From Synergistales bacterium (lineage in GTDB: Bacteria > Synergistota > Synergistia > Synergistales > Aminobacteriaceae): DNA of 34,140 nt. The notes below the pieces were generated by a model. The model worked only from the letters and a program-made list of their open reading frames with translations. It was not told the DNA's origin and searched no databases. The DNA lies in assembly GCA_025997955.1 (NCBI GenBank), contig BNVH01000038.1, forward strand, positions 1-34,140, given 5' to 3'. A program made the position numbers and the translations under genes. Shown piece by piece: positions 7,038 through 16,882 of this stretch; position 1 is the stretch's first letter, and the number at the start of each line of letters is the position of its first letter.

Positions 7038-10000
7038 TTGAAGATTAAGTCCGCGCGGTTAATTCCCATGAGGCCCTTCATTGCAGCCGTCACAATCTTT
7101 GTCGCTTTAGTCGCGGTCGTAGGGCTTATCGTCGGGCTTGATGGAATGACGCTCAATGTTGTAGGCGTCGATTTCAATGAGGGCGCGTTTCTCGATTTGA
7201 GCCGCGTAATGAAACCCGAAAGCAACAAGGTGTACGAGCTTCGCGGCACATGGGAGTTTTATCCGAATGAGCTATACACATACGAAGACTTTGAAAGCGG
7301 CGCGGCGAAGGGCGGCAAGTTGGTGGAATTTCCGCATTCCTGGGCGGACGATCCTGTTATGGACACCGTCGGTTACGCTACGTACAGAGTGCTCATAAAA
7401 GTTCCCGAAAACGTGCCTTTCGTGGGGATATATTCCCACATTCAGTATAGCGCGAACAAGATATTTTTGAACAAGTATTTAGTCGCGGAAATGGGTGTGG
7501 TCAACTCAGACTGGAGTCTGCATAGAATGTCGCGCCACTCGGACAGCGGTTCGATATTTCTTGAAAATTATAACGACGAAATTGTTTCCGTCATAATACA
7601 GGTGCAAAACAACAGCCATTACTATTCGGGGCTCGCTCATAAGATTTATTTTTCCGACAAAAACGCTATTTTAAGACTGCATCGCCAATTAGCGCTTGTA
7701 AACGGACTTATTTCCGGAATGTTTACCGTGTTTTTTGTCTGTTTCCTTATGGTGTATATAATCACCCCCAAAAGGAAGGAGTACTTGGAGACAGCGGCGT
7801 TTGCCGTGTGTTTCTTGTTTCTTTCGCTTGCCACGTCGGGTATCGGTTTTTTGTATCAGATCTATCAGTTCGTTCCCATGCTCACCGGGGATTTTATCGA
7901 AAGAATGGAGTATTTCGCCACGCTTTTCGGTATTTTTGTATGCAACCGCCGGGTCATGACAAATCTGTTTAGTAAAGCTAACCTAAAATACGGCTCGTTA
8001 GCGCTGTACGCTTTCGTCGCGGCAATGCTTATGGCCTATCTCGTGGTTCCCGTTTATTGGATTTCGATGTTCATTGTCCCCATAGGCGTGATATGCGCGG
8101 TCTTGCTCGTCGCGCCGCGCGTGGCCGAGCTGTACGTCTTCAGAGAAAAGCGAAGAGATATTCTCACCTACCTCAGCGCCGCGACGCTCACAGCCGCCAT
8201 ATACTGCAGATTGCTTGTCACGTATCCGTATGAGAGCATCGACCTGTTCTGTCTGTTTGCTTTGCTGTATTGTATGCTGCACATGTGCGCGCTGCTCAAG
8301 AATAACCGCGACTTTGAGGTCGGCTTGCAGCGCCGCACCGGAACGCTCAACGAGCTGTTGTTGACGATGAACGACATAGCCTCGGTGCTTTTGAGCACGG
8401 ACAGCGTAAAATTCGACGGCGACATTCGGCATTGTATGTCAACGCTGGCGCGGTGCGTCGGCGTGGACAGAATGAGAATATGGAAAAACTATACAGAAGG
8501 CTCGAAGTTATATTGTTTGGAGCTATATAGATGGTCGAGCGATGTCTATCCGCGGTTGGACAAAAGTATAGCGCGCAATGTGTCATATGACGAAAATATA
8601 CCGGGCTGGGAAGAAAAGCTTTCCTCGGGGCGAGTCGTAAAAGGACTTGTCAGCAAGTTTTCACCGGCGGAACAGGCGCTGCTCTCGCCGCAGGGCATTA
8701 TTTCGATTTTGGTTTTCCCGGTGTTTTTTCAGGAGAGCTTTTGGGGGCTTATCGCGTTTGACGAATGTCATGAAAAACGTGCGTTTTCGGATGAGGACGA
8801 GAAGCTGCTGACCTCGGGCGGACTCTTGATAGCCAACGCCATTTTGAGCAATGAGATGAGAACTGATCTTGTCGAGGCGCGCGAAGACGCGATAAAAAGC
8901 GCGCAAATAGCCGACCAAGAGAAAAAGGAGGCGCAACAGGCAAACGAGGCAAAATCCATCTTCCTCGCCAAGATGTCGCACGAGATACGCACGCCAATGA
9001 ACGCTATTCTTGGAATGTCGGAGCTTATCCTGCGCGAGGACATCACGACGGTTGTGCAGGAGCACGCCATATCCGTAAAACAGGCGGGCGCCAACTTACT
9101 CTCCATTATCAACGACATCCTCGACCTATCGAAGATAGAGAGCGGCAAATTGGAGTTAGTGGAAACGGAGTACGGTCTCGCCTCTCTCCTAAACGACGTA
9201 ATCAGCATCATAAAAATGAAAGTGGCGGAAAAGCCGATTTTGTTTGCCGTAAACATCGATTCACATCTGCCGTCTCGTCTTATCGGAGACGAAGCGCGGA
9301 CGCGCCAAGTGTTGCTCAATATTCTGTCCAATGCCGTGAAATACACGCACGAAGGGCATATTCTCTTTAAGGCAAGCGGCGTAAAACGCGATTCTGACAA
9401 GATAACCTTGACGTTTACGGTATCCGACACGGGTATCGGCATCAAGACCGATGATATGAAAAACCTGTTCGACGACTTTTCGCAGTTTGACACGCAGGCC
9501 AATCGCTCTATTGAAGGCACCGGATTGGGATTGCCCATAACGCAAAACTTGGCGCGACTTATGGGCGGCGACGTCGTCGCTGAAAGCGCATACGGCCAAG
9601 GGAGTACGTTTACGGCGACAATCGTAAGCGGATTTTGCCACGGCGAACCGCTCGCCGAGGTTGAAAATGCCGAAGACAAGCGCGTCCTAATATACGAAGG
9701 TAGAAAAGTCTACGCCGACTCCATCTCGTACTCTCTTGAAAACTTAGGCGTTTACAGTAAACTCGTGGATACCGCGCAGGACTTTACCGAAGTTATTTCC
9801 AAAGAGGAATTTCAGTTCATATTCGCGTCCACTTTATTCTTTGATGAGGTTTCCGCGCTTGTCGAGGAGCGCGGGCTCCCCGTGACGCTCGTCCTGCTTG
9901 CGGAATACGGCGAGACCGTTGTCAGGCCAAACCTGCGCGTAATAGTCAAACCGGCTCACTCCGTCTCGATTGCCAATACCCTAAACGGCAAGGAGGATGA

Positions 10001-11060
10001 TAATTATTACAAAAAGGACAACTTGGGCCTGCGCTATACTATTCCGCAAGCGCGACTGCTGATTGTGGACGATATCCCCACAAACCTGCGCGTGGCAAAG
10101 GGGCTCTTGGCCCCGCTCGGCGCTCTTATCGACACATGCCTAACGGGTCGGGAATCAATTGAGCTTGTCAAAAAAAACGACTACGACATTGTGCTTATGG
10201 ACCACATGATGCCTGGGATGGACGGCGTCGAGGCGGCAATGGCAATTCGAGGCTTGAGCGGCGAAAAGTATCAAAAATTGCCCATCATCGCGCTGACGGC
10301 AAACGCCCTGACCGGAATGCGGGAGATGTTCCTCGCAAGCGGCTTCAACGACTATATCGCAAAGCCCATCGAAACCTCGAAACTGAACGAAGTGATAGAC
10401 AGGTGGGTTTCAAAGGAAAAACGCGTCTTCTCGGACAAGGATACCAAGACGGATTCCGAAGAGCCTATCCAGAAAATAGCCATTGAAGGCGTGGATGTGG
10501 ACTTGGCGATAACGCTCAGCGGCGGCTACGAAAACTATATTGATATTCTCGAACTTTTCTGCTATGACGCGAAGATACGGCTTGAGCTGCTCGAATGTCC
10601 GCCTCAGGAAGGCGGCGACCTGAAGCCCTTCACCACGCATGTTCACTCGATGAAGAGCGTACTTGCCACGATAGGCGCGGTGTCTTTATCCAAAAAAGCC
10701 GCCGAGCTTGAGGCGGCGGCGAAAAGATCTGAGTATTTTTCCATACGCCAAAATATTTCCGTTTTCCGAGAAGAACTTGCGGCGCTTATCGCAAGGGTGA
10801 GCGACGCCCTGCCGAAAAAAGACAATCTATCAGCCACTGGAACGCTTGACAGTGCTATAATTACGGAGTTATTCTCGGCGCTTGAAATAAAGGACGGGGT
10901 CACGGCGGACAAAATTATAGACGCGCTTGATAAAGACGCTCTTAACAAAAAAACAGCCAAGGCGCTCTCAAATATATCCGACGCCGTGCTGCTGTTCGAT
11001 TTTGAGGCGGCAAAAAAAGCCGTTGGCAATTTATGGGGTGATGATTGGAATGACAGTTAA
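7038..11060 (+). CDS. Hybrid sensor histidine kinase (7TM sensor, GAF, HisKA, HATPase, pseudo-receiver, receiver, Hpt)
   Basis: This 1340-residue membrane kinase begins at TTG 7038 behind AGAGGTGG. In order: a first membrane helix (about 13-35); an exported region with LRGTWEFYPNELY, like the jelly-roll ectodomains of 7TMR-DISM receptors; a seven-helix membrane domain (about 220-420); a GAF-like region (about 440-610); HisKA with phosphoacceptor H648 in KMSHEIRTPMNAILG; and HATPase_c with N761 (NILSNAVKY) and GTGLGLP from 827. A degenerate receiver follows (about 882-985), with no acidic residue in place of the phosphoacceptor (FIFASTLFF). A complete receiver then has D1011/D1012, D1055 (VLMDHMMPGMDG) and K1109. 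The Hpt domain has H1203 in HSMKSVLATIG. It is a phosphorelay kinase; the ligand is unknown. Its end overlaps the REC-HD-GYP gene, the probable partner. Confidence 0.9.
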   Translation: MKIKSARLIPMRPFIAAVTIFVALVAVVGLIVGLDGMTLNVVGVDFNEGAFLDLSRVMKPESNKVYELRGTWEFYPNELYTYEDFESGAAKGGKLVEFPHSWADDPVMDTVGYATYRVLIKVPENVPFVGIYSHIQYSANKIFLNKYLVAEMGVVNSDWSLHRMSRHSDSGSIFLENYNDEIVSVIIQVQNNSHYYSGLAHKIYFSDKNAILRLHRQLALVNGLISGMFTVFFVCFLMVYIITPKRKEYLETAAFAVCFLFLSLATSGIGFLYQIYQFVPMLTGDFIERMEYFATLFGIFVCNRRVMTNLFSKANLKYGSLALYAFVAAMLMAYLVVPVYWISMFIVPIGVICAVLLVAPRVAELYVFREKRRDILTYLSAATLTAAIYCRLLVTYPYESIDLFCLFALLYCMLHMCALLKNNRDFEVGLQRRTGTLNELLLTMNDIASVLLSTDSVKFDGDIRHCMSTLARCVGVDRMRIWKNYTEGSKLYCLELYRWSSDVYPRLDKSIARNVSYDENIPGWEEKLSSGRVVKGLVSKFSPAEQALLSPQGIISILVFPVFFQESFWGLIAFDECHEKRAFSDEDEKLLTSGGLLIANAILSNEMRTDLVEAREDAIKSAQIADQEKKEAQQANEAKSIFLAKMSHEIRTPMNAILGMSELILREDITTVVQEHAISVKQAGANLLSIINDILDLSKIESGKLELVETEYGLASLLNDVISIIKMKVAEKPILFAVNIDSHLPSRLIGDEARTRQVLLNILSNAVKYTHEGHILFKASGVKRDSDKITLTFTVSDTGIGIKTDDMKNLFDDFSQFDTQANRSIEGTGLGLPITQNLARLMGGDVVAESAYGQGSTFTATIVSGFCHGEPLAEVENAEDKRVLIYEGRKVYADSISYSLENLGVYSKLVDTAQDFTEVISKEEFQFIFASTLFFDEVSALVEERGLPVTLVLLAEYGETVVRPNLRVIVKPAHSVSIANTLNGKEDDNYYKKDNLGLRYTIPQARLLIVDDIPTNLRVAKGLLAPLGALIDTCLTGRESIELVKKNDYDIVLMDHMMPGMDGVEAAMAIRGLSGEKYQKLPIIALTANALTGMREMFLASGFNDYIAKPIETSKLNEVIDRWVSKEKRVFSDKDTKTDSEEPIQKIAIEGVDVDLAITLSGGYENYIDILELFCYDAKIRLELLECPPQEGGDLKPFTTHVHSMKSVLATIGAVSLSKKAAELEAAAKRSEYFSIRQNISVFREELAALIARVSDALPKKDNLSATGTLDSAIITELFSALEIKDGVTADKIIDALDKDALNKKTAKALSNISDAVLLFDFEAAKKAVGNLWGDDWNDS

Positions 11061-12150
11061 AATGACAACCGAAACAATCATATTGGTAGACGACAACATC
11101 GCGACATTGAAAGCTGGGAAAGCCGCGCTGCAGGAAAGATATCCCGTGATTACCGTGCCATCGGCCGAAAAACTGTTCGAGGCGCTCAAACAGACCACTC
11201 CGCAACTCATATTGCTTGACGTCGATATGCCGGATACAGACGGCTACGAAACGATTAGGCGGCTGAAAAGCTCCGTAAAAACCGAACAGATTCCCGTCAT
11301 CTTCCTCACAGGGAAAAGCGACCCCGCCAGCGAACTCGAGGGGTTACGACTGGGCGCCGTCGATTATATCGCGAAGCCATTTTTGCCGGAACTGCTGAAC
11401 AAGCGCGTCGAAGTTCATCTGACGATTGAGCTTCAGCGGCGGCAGATAATAGAACAGAACAAAAAAGTGCGCGGTTTCAACGTGGCCCTACAGGAGAAGG
11501 TCGAGGAAAAAACCAAAGATATACAAAGCCTTCAAACCGCCATACTTCAAACGATGGCCGACCTTGTGGAGCGGCGCGACGTCGATACCGGCGGTCATAT
11601 TGTGCGTACACAGCGCTATTTGCGGATTCTTTTGTCGGCCCTCGTCGCCGAGACGTCATACGTAGAATTTGTCGACATGGGCTGGGATATTGATTTGTTG
11701 GTGCGCTCCTCTCAGCTGCACGATGTGGGAAAAATCGCGGTGAGCGACTTGGTCCTGAAAAAGACCGGCAAACTTACCGAAGAAGAGTTCGTCGAAATGA
11801 AAAAACATTCTCTGCAGGGCAAAGAGATTATAGAACACATGATGGAAATATCGACGGACAAGGACTTTTTGAACTACGCAAAAATACTTGCCGAGACGCA
11901 TCACGAAAAATGGAACGGCTCTGGCTATCCATATGGCCTCAAAGGCAAAGATATACCGCTCCCCGGACGATTGCTCGCTATCGTCGATGTGTACGACGCG
12001 TTGGTATCCGAACGTCCGTATAAGAAACCGTATACCCACGAAGAGGCCGTCAAAACTATTGTCGAAGGGAAAGGCACGCACTTTGACCCGGACTTGATAG
12101 ATGTGTTCGAGCGCATATCGGGAGAGTTCGCTTCGGTTGGTAAATTATGA
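11050..12150 (+). CDS. Response regulator with HD-GYP output (c-di-GMP phosphodiesterase family)
   Basis: This 366-residue protein combines an N-terminal receiver (D14, D15, phosphoacceptor D57 in LILLDVDMPD, KPF loop) with a short coiled linker and an HD-GYP domain. The HD-GYP motifs are complete: H224-D225 in QLHDVGKIAVSD, HHE at 284-286 and G292-Y293-P294 in NGSGYPYGLKG, then DVYDALVSERPYK. Family members (RpfG type) hydrolyse c-di-GMP. I chose ATG 11050 because GGGGTG lies 9 bases upstream; ATG 11041 is also possible. It overlaps the kinase gene by 11 bases, so both are co-translated and it likely receives phosphate from that kinase's Hpt. The pilus cluster follows directly, which suggests but does not prove that surface motility or attachment is the target. 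Confidence 0.92.
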   Translation: MTVKMTTETIILVDDNIATLKAGKAALQERYPVITVPSAEKLFEALKQTTPQLILLDVDMPDTDGYETIRRLKSSVKTEQIPVIFLTGKSDPASELEGLRLGAVDYIAKPFLPELLNKRVEVHLTIELQRRQIIEQNKKVRGFNVALQEKVEEKTKDIQSLQTAILQTMADLVERRDVDTGGHIVRTQRYLRILLSALVAETSYVEFVDMGWDIDLLVRSSQLHDVGKIAVSDLVLKKTGKLTEEEFVEMKKHSLQGKEIIEHMMEISTDKDFLNYAKILAETHHEKWNGSGYPYGLKGKDIPLPGRLLAIVDVYDALVSERPYKKPYTHEEAVKTIVEGKGTHFDPDLIDVFERISGEFASVGKL

Positions 12151-12159
12151 ATACTTAGC

Positions 12160-12188
12160 TTGACTAAAAACTCAAACGAACGCATAAT
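12160..12188 (+). promoter_or_regulatory. Promoter of the pilMNOPQ cluster
   Basis: TTGACT (12160-12165) and CATAAT (12183-12188) are separated by 17 bases, each one base from the sigma-70 consensus. They lie between the HD-GYP gene and pilM and give a leader of roughly 75 bases. Confidence 0.6.
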
Positions 12189-12272
12189 AATTAAGGCTTG
12201 CTTCGTATTTCGGCGTGAGATTTAGTGAGTAAATTGTGTGAGTTTTATTTTTTCCCAGGGGGTATCCCTTAC

Positions 12273-13214
12273 ATGGCAAAACTTTCTAAAAGCAATAATT
12301 TTGCCGGCTTGGCGCTTCATGGAGATTCGCTGCGCTATATAGAGTTGTCCGGTGAAAAGGGCTCTCTTCAGGTCGTGCGAAAAGAACAGACGCCTTTGAA
12401 TCACGGCGTTATTGTCAAAGACATGGTGGTCGATTGGGGTGGCGTCACATCGGCTATGAAGAGCATGAAGTCCGTCATTGGGGGGGCGTTTCGTTGTCCT
12501 GTGGTGATGGGGGTACCTTCGAGAGATGTCATTTTGCGTTTGGTCGACTACCCGAGGATGCAAGTCAACGACGTCAGGGACGCTCTCCAGTTAGAGTTTG
12601 ATAAGTATTTTCCATACCCGTATCAAGACGCCGCGGCCGATATTGTCGAGGTTGACGTTCCGAGCAATTTTGACGGCGACGAAAAGACCGTCGTGCTCGT
12701 CGCTACGTGCAAACATTCCGTCATGGCCGACATGATGAAAGTGGCTTCGTCCGTCGGGTTGAATCTATCGGCTATAGAACCTATGAACGTGGCCTTTTTC
12801 AGGGCTGTTGTAGGCTCGGAGGGCGAGGGAGGCTATTTCGTGGTATTTGTGGAGCCTGAGAGCACGCAGATAATTTTGGGATATAAAGACAACGGTATTC
12901 TCTTTCGCTCGTCAGCCGTGGATTTGACGTCTCCTGAGGCGCGCGATTCCGACGATGGATTGATGCCTATTCTGCGCGACGTGCAAAATACCGTCATATT
13001 TTCCGGAAACCAATACAAGGGTTTGGCCGTGGAAAATATAATTTTAGGAGGCATACTTGGAAAAAAATCGCGCCTTGGCGAACTTTTGGAGTCCACTACG
13101 TCAATGCCGGTAAAAGCGCCGAGCATAAAAGACCTGTGGGGAGGGCCGGCCGATATGACCGGCTCGGACGGCTTTGAGGCGGCTTTCGGTTTGGCTGTGA
13201 GGACGTTGCTATGA
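12273..13214 (+). CDS. pilM: Type IV pilus assembly protein PilM
   Basis: This 313-residue actin-fold protein is the cytoplasmic member of the PilMNOP alignment complex that links the inner-membrane pilus motor to the secretin. The N-terminal ATPase strand-turn (NFAGLALHGDSLRYIEL), the PilM-type region with LRLVDYPRMQVNDVRDALQLE and the middle segment with EKTVVLVATCKH fit the family, as does the length. I chose ATG 12273 because CAGGGGGT lies just upstream; the frame stays open to GTG 12225, but that start has no binding site. The stop overlaps the pilN start (ATGA), so the genes are coupled. Confidence 0.82.
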   Translation: MAKLSKSNNFAGLALHGDSLRYIELSGEKGSLQVVRKEQTPLNHGVIVKDMVVDWGGVTSAMKSMKSVIGGAFRCPVVMGVPSRDVILRLVDYPRMQVNDVRDALQLEFDKYFPYPYQDAAADIVEVDVPSNFDGDEKTVVLVATCKHSVMADMMKVASSVGLNLSAIEPMNVAFFRAVVGSEGEGGYFVVFVEPESTQIILGYKDNGILFRSSAVDLTSPEARDSDDGLMPILRDVQNTVIFSGNQYKGLAVENIILGGILGKKSRLGELLESTTSMPVKAPSIKDLWGGPADMTGSDGFEAAFGLAVRTLL

Positions 13215-13813
13215 TAGTGAAATTTGATTTGAGACCAGCTGAGCTCGTAAAGAAAGAAGTCAAACGTAAATCGCTTAACGTCATGGGTATTATCGCGGCT
13301 GTTCTGATAGTTCTTTTTGTGGCGAGCAGCGGCTTTTATTTGGTGACTATGACTATGAATCTCTTGTCTTTGAGGGACGATGTGTTTTTCCTGACCGGCG
13401 ACGTCGATAATTTGGAGCTGGACAAGAGGGCGCTTGAGGTGGAAATAGGCCGTCTCAGAGTCCGCGAGAAGACATTTGCCGATACGCTCAAGATAATGCA
13501 GGACGAGATGCCAAGCATTGAGGTTTTGGGCGCGATAGAAAAGAATATTTCTTACGGAATGGGCGTTACGCGGCTTCAGTTCTCCCAGGCGCCGACCGCT
13601 CCGACCGTAATGAACGCCACGGCCGCCACGACCGACCAGATAGTGGAGTTCACGGACGGCCTTAAGAGTAGTGGCGTTTTCTCGGACTCCGAATCCGGGA
13701 TTCGTATGCTGACCTCGACTTATAGCGAATTGACTAAGCGGGTGTCTTTCACGTTGAATCTGACCGTCAACCCCATTGGCAAAATAGGCCAGGATTCTTC
13801 CGCGCAGAGATAA
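13211..13813 (+). CDS. pilN: Type IV pilus assembly protein PilN
   Basis: This 200-residue bitopic inner-membrane protein has the PilN layout. A short cytoplasmic N-terminus carries the conserved-looking FDLRPAE segment (PilN uses an NLLP-type motif here to bind PilM). One membrane helix follows (about residues 25-45), then a coiled-coil and a small periplasmic domain. It starts inside the pilM stop codon. The assignment rests on layout and gene order between pilM and pilO more than on strong motifs. Confidence 0.75.
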   Translation: MIVKFDLRPAELVKKEVKRKSLNVMGIIAAVLIVLFVASSGFYLVTMTMNLLSLRDDVFFLTGDVDNLELDKRALEVEIGRLRVREKTFADTLKIMQDEMPSIEVLGAIEKNISYGMGVTRLQFSQAPTAPTVMNATAATTDQIVEFTDGLKSSGVFSDSESGIRMLTSTYSELTKRVSFTLNLTVNPIGKIGQDSSAQR

Positions 13814-13826
13814 GGAGCTAAGGATA

Positions 13827-14369
13827 ATGGAGAAGAAAGTCACAAGTATCGCGCTTATTTTCTGCCTTTTTTGCGCGGCTCTTATCGGCGGGGTTTACTA
13901 CGTGGGAAGAAGGCTTACGGAACTGCAGACGGAATACGATGATCTACAGCAGCGTAAGGCGGACCTCACTCAAGACACTAGGTCTCTTATGCAGCAAAAA
14001 AAGTTGTTCTCGGATATTTTCGCCACCCTTGAAAATTACAGCGTGAGCTCGGCCCCAAACGAGATGACTTTTTACGACGAAGTGCGCATCGCGGCTCAGG
14101 AAAATAATGTGGGTATCTTGACCACCAAACAAAACGGCGTGGACAAAAGAACCGGACGGAGCTCTATAGTTTTGAGCCTGAAAGGCAACTACTACTCGTT
14201 TCTCAGGACTCTCGCGGATTGGCGGAATCTGCCGACGACAGTCAGGGTTTCGTCTTTGGTCGTGACATCTCCAGCGGCAGCCAACAGAGACGAGGTAGTA
14301 GACAGAGAGTCGGTTCAGGCCGATGTCACGCTTGAAGCCATAATAAGCGCGGGCGCCGCGACAAAATAA
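13827..14369 (+). CDS. pilO: Type IV pilus assembly protein PilO
   Basis: This 180-residue protein has one N-terminal membrane helix (about residues 7-26), a coiled-coil (LTELQTEYDDLQQRKADL) and a ferredoxin-like periplasmic domain with LKGNYYSFLRTLADWRNLP, which resembles the PilO/GspM pattern of a fold strand followed by LxxLxxLPR. PilO pairs with PilN in the inner-membrane alignment complex. A TAAGGAG-like site precedes ATG 13827, and it follows pilN by 13 bases. Confidence 0.78.
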   Translation: MEKKVTSIALIFCLFCAALIGGVYYVGRRLTELQTEYDDLQQRKADLTQDTRSLMQQKKLFSDIFATLENYSVSSAPNEMTFYDEVRIAAQENNVGILTTKQNGVDKRTGRSSIVLSLKGNYYSFLRTLADWRNLPTTVRVSSLVVTSPAAANRDEVVDRESVQADVTLEAIISAGAATK

Positions 14370-14413
14370 AAGCGCGCGCGTTCAGGCGAGTCAAGAAGAG
14401 GTGATCTGAAAAT

Positions 14414-15043
14414 ATGGGAGAAAGAGACAATTGGGGAAGCGCGATAAGCGCCGCCTTTGGTGTGTTGTCCGGACGTGAGGAAAATGTGACCAATAATTCG
14501 CGCCTCACAAGAGTGGCGTTTTTGTTGATTTTTCTCGGAGGAACGGTCTGGGCTGTATATAGTTATCTCGAGGCTCAGGAGCTTCTGAGCTATAAAGATT
14601 ATTTTCCGTCATCGACGGCAAATCTTGTCGCGGCCGATAAAAAGCGCTTAGATGCTATGGTTGAACAGGTGAAAGTAGCGTCGGAGTCAAGGGTCAGCAG
14701 TAAAAGCGTCGCTCAGTCCATAGGCGATATGGAAAGATACGCTTTTTCCGACCCCACCACCGCGCCTGTCTCCGTAGCTGTTGACGGAGGAGCCGTAGAT
14801 AGATCAATACTTCCAGAAATAGTGATAGAGCTGCCCCCGCCCATAATAGTCAGAGCGATTATGATGTCGGGCAAGCAACAGTTTGCAGTGATGGATATTC
14901 CAGGTATGAGCTCCGGAATAATTGTCAAGCCCGGGTACACTTTTTCCGTTATGCGACAAAAGGGGCGAATTGTCCGTATAGCCGCCGATAAAGTGGTTTT
15001 GAATTGGGCAGGCCGTAACTGGGACATCGGGCCCGAGTTTTGA
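14414..15043 (+). CDS. pilP: PilP-like pilus alignment protein
   Basis: This 209-residue protein occupies the PilP position before the secretin. It has an N-terminal cytoplasmic segment, one membrane helix (about residues 35-52), a low-complexity linker, and a C-terminal beta domain (about 145-209; IVRAIMMSGKQQFAVMDIPG, then VRIAADKVVLNW) matching the beta-sandwich pattern of PilP/GspC homology regions. Classical PilP is a lipoprotein; here no lipobox is visible and a transmembrane anchor takes its place, which is closer to GspC. A consensus AGAGGTGATCT site precedes ATG 14414. Confidence 0.62.
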   Translation: MGERDNWGSAISAAFGVLSGREENVTNNSRLTRVAFLLIFLGGTVWAVYSYLEAQELLSYKDYFPSSTANLVAADKKRLDAMVEQVKVASESRVSSKSVAQSIGDMERYAFSDPTTAPVSVAVDGGAVDRSILPEIVIELPPPIIVRAIMMSGKQQFAVMDIPGMSSGIIVKPGYTFSVMRQKGRIVRIAADKVVLNWAGRNWDIGPEF

Positions 15044-15078
15044 GGCTGATTTTTACCTGAAGGTGAGGGCGTAGACTT

Positions 15079-16848
15079 ATGAAAACAAAAAACTTTAGAT
15101 TGGGTTCGATGTTGGTTCGGGGGGGTTTCTTTGTCGCGATAGCGGCTTTTATTCTGTTTTTCCCCGGAGTCTCTTGGGGGGCTGATAGGGCTGATACAAA
15201 GAACTTTTCTAATCTTTTGTCCGTCAGCGCCTATCAGATGGGCGACGCCGATTTGGTGATAAATTTCCGAGGCAAGCGATTGCCTCAGCCGGAGATAGAG
15301 TTTGACGGCAATACAACCACTATTGTTTTTATAAACGTGAAAGCGGACAAGTCCGCGCTCAGAGATGTTCAATCCGACAGCGCCGTTATGCTGTCTTCTT
15401 ATAAAGCGGAGCAAGTTTTGAACGACGTCGTTATTTCCTTTGTCACAGAAACTCCAGTCCAACTCGATTCTATGCGCGGAGTCGAGCCGTCGGATTCTTA
15501 CGCTTTGCGCTTAGTGACGGTAGAGCGTCAGCAGAGGATAGAAGCGACGCCGCAAGTCACTTATCAACCCAAGACGCCCAAGGTCCCGACCGGGCCGTTC
15601 GCCTCAGACGCCAAGATAACGCTTGACCTCAGAGACACGGAGCTGAGAGATGTCTTCCGCATGTTTGGCGTGCATATGAACAGAAACATGATAATCGACC
15701 CCTCTTTGCCGTCCGAACTTGTGACCATGACCCTGCGCGATGTAAAGCTGAGTGAGGCTTACGGTTACCTGATGAAAAAGTATGATATTTCATATGAGTT
15801 CATCGGCCAGAATACAATTATAATCGGCACAACGAGCGGTTTGGCCAAAATATCGGGTAAAGAGGAGACGAGGGTTTTTCATATCGCCTACGCCGACCCA
15901 AAGGCCATGACGGACATTTTGCCCAACCTGACCAGAATCACGGCAACGGGTCTCGCGATAGACGACCGCCTCAAGAACCTTTACGTGACCTCGACGCCCG
16001 ACATCTTAGAAGAAGTGGCTATCGTTTTGCAGAGGTTGGACCACCCTGGGCGTCAAGTCATGTTGCAGGTGCGTATATTGGAGTTCTCCAACAATGCCAC
16101 GTTTGAGGTCGAGACCGCCATAAATGCCGTTTATGACCACTGGTGGTTCAGTTACTCCGGCGCTAACGGAGCGCGCGGCGGGTACGTGGACGACAACCGG
16201 CGCGGGAGGAATTACCAATGGAATAGCGACGCCGCCGGCAGCGACGGAATCGTGCCCTCCTTGACTACGCTCACGACTCCCATGCAGGGCATATGGCGCG
16301 AGTTCGACGGCGCGTTTCGCGCGCTTGAGAGCAAGGGGCAAGGCAGGGCCATGGCTACTCCGTCAGTTATAGCTATCGACGGACAAAAAGCCAGCATCAG
16401 CCTGACGACGAACTTCCCTACCCCAAGCGGTAAGGACGAAAATAACAATATCCAATACGAGGATAAAGAGGTCGGCCCCAAGATGGAGCTGACGCCGAGA
16501 ATCGGGCGCGACAATCTTGTGTCTATTGAGCTTCACGTAAGCACCGGCGAGATAATCGATGAGGTGCCAACCCCGGACGGACAGCAGCCCGTAACCACCG
16601 AGCGCGACGTGACGACAAACGTGCGGGTGAGAAATGGAGAGCCGTTTGTGGTCGGAGGGCTTTTCAGCGATAACAAGACCAACACTAAGACGCGTATCCC
16701 AGTCTTGGGCAATATCCCGTTTCTCGGCGAACTTTTTACTTACAGAACAAACACCGGCAGGAAGACGCAGGTAGTCATGGTGGTCGTTCCCTATATTCTC
16801 GATATACCGGACATAGGCATTGAGCAAGAGCGCGTGATGTTCCGTTAA
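15079..16848 (+). CDS. pilQ: Type IV pilus secretin PilQ
   Basis: This 589-residue protein forms the outer-membrane pore through which the pilus passes. It has a Sec signal peptide (cleavage likely near SWGAD, about residue 35), an AMIN-like peptidoglycan-binding domain (about 45-145), an STN/N0 domain (LDLRDTELRDVFRMFGVH, about 180-250), one NolW-type N-domain (ETRVFHIAYADPKAMTDILP), and the secretin core with the hallmark RIPVLGNIPFLGELF followed by the final beta strands (TQVVMVVVPYIL). One AMIN domain and one N1 domain make it on the short side for PilQ. The presence of a secretin supports a diderm cell. Confidence 0.92.
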   Translation: MKTKNFRLGSMLVRGGFFVAIAAFILFFPGVSWGADRADTKNFSNLLSVSAYQMGDADLVINFRGKRLPQPEIEFDGNTTTIVFINVKADKSALRDVQSDSAVMLSSYKAEQVLNDVVISFVTETPVQLDSMRGVEPSDSYALRLVTVERQQRIEATPQVTYQPKTPKVPTGPFASDAKITLDLRDTELRDVFRMFGVHMNRNMIIDPSLPSELVTMTLRDVKLSEAYGYLMKKYDISYEFIGQNTIIIGTTSGLAKISGKEETRVFHIAYADPKAMTDILPNLTRITATGLAIDDRLKNLYVTSTPDILEEVAIVLQRLDHPGRQVMLQVRILEFSNNATFEVETAINAVYDHWWFSYSGANGARGGYVDDNRRGRNYQWNSDAAGSDGIVPSLTTLTTPMQGIWREFDGAFRALESKGQGRAMATPSVIAIDGQKASISLTTNFPTPSGKDENNNIQYEDKEVGPKMELTPRIGRDNLVSIELHVSTGEIIDEVPTPDGQQPVTTERDVTTNVRVRNGEPFVVGGLFSDNKTNTKTRIPVLGNIPFLGELFTYRTNTGRKTQVVMVVVPYILDIPDIGIEQERVMFR

Positions 16849-16882
16849 TTTTTAAGAATTTCAGTTAGGAAGGAGTTTTCGT

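Noticed and set aside
8768..9679. 303-codon minus-strand ORF opposite the kinase gene
   Set aside because: Antisense shadow of the kinase core; Ser/Cys-rich translation without domain motifs.
12833..13843. 336-codon minus-strand ORF spanning pilM and pilN
   Set aside because: It crosses two genes with supported starts and stops and shows no protein motifs.
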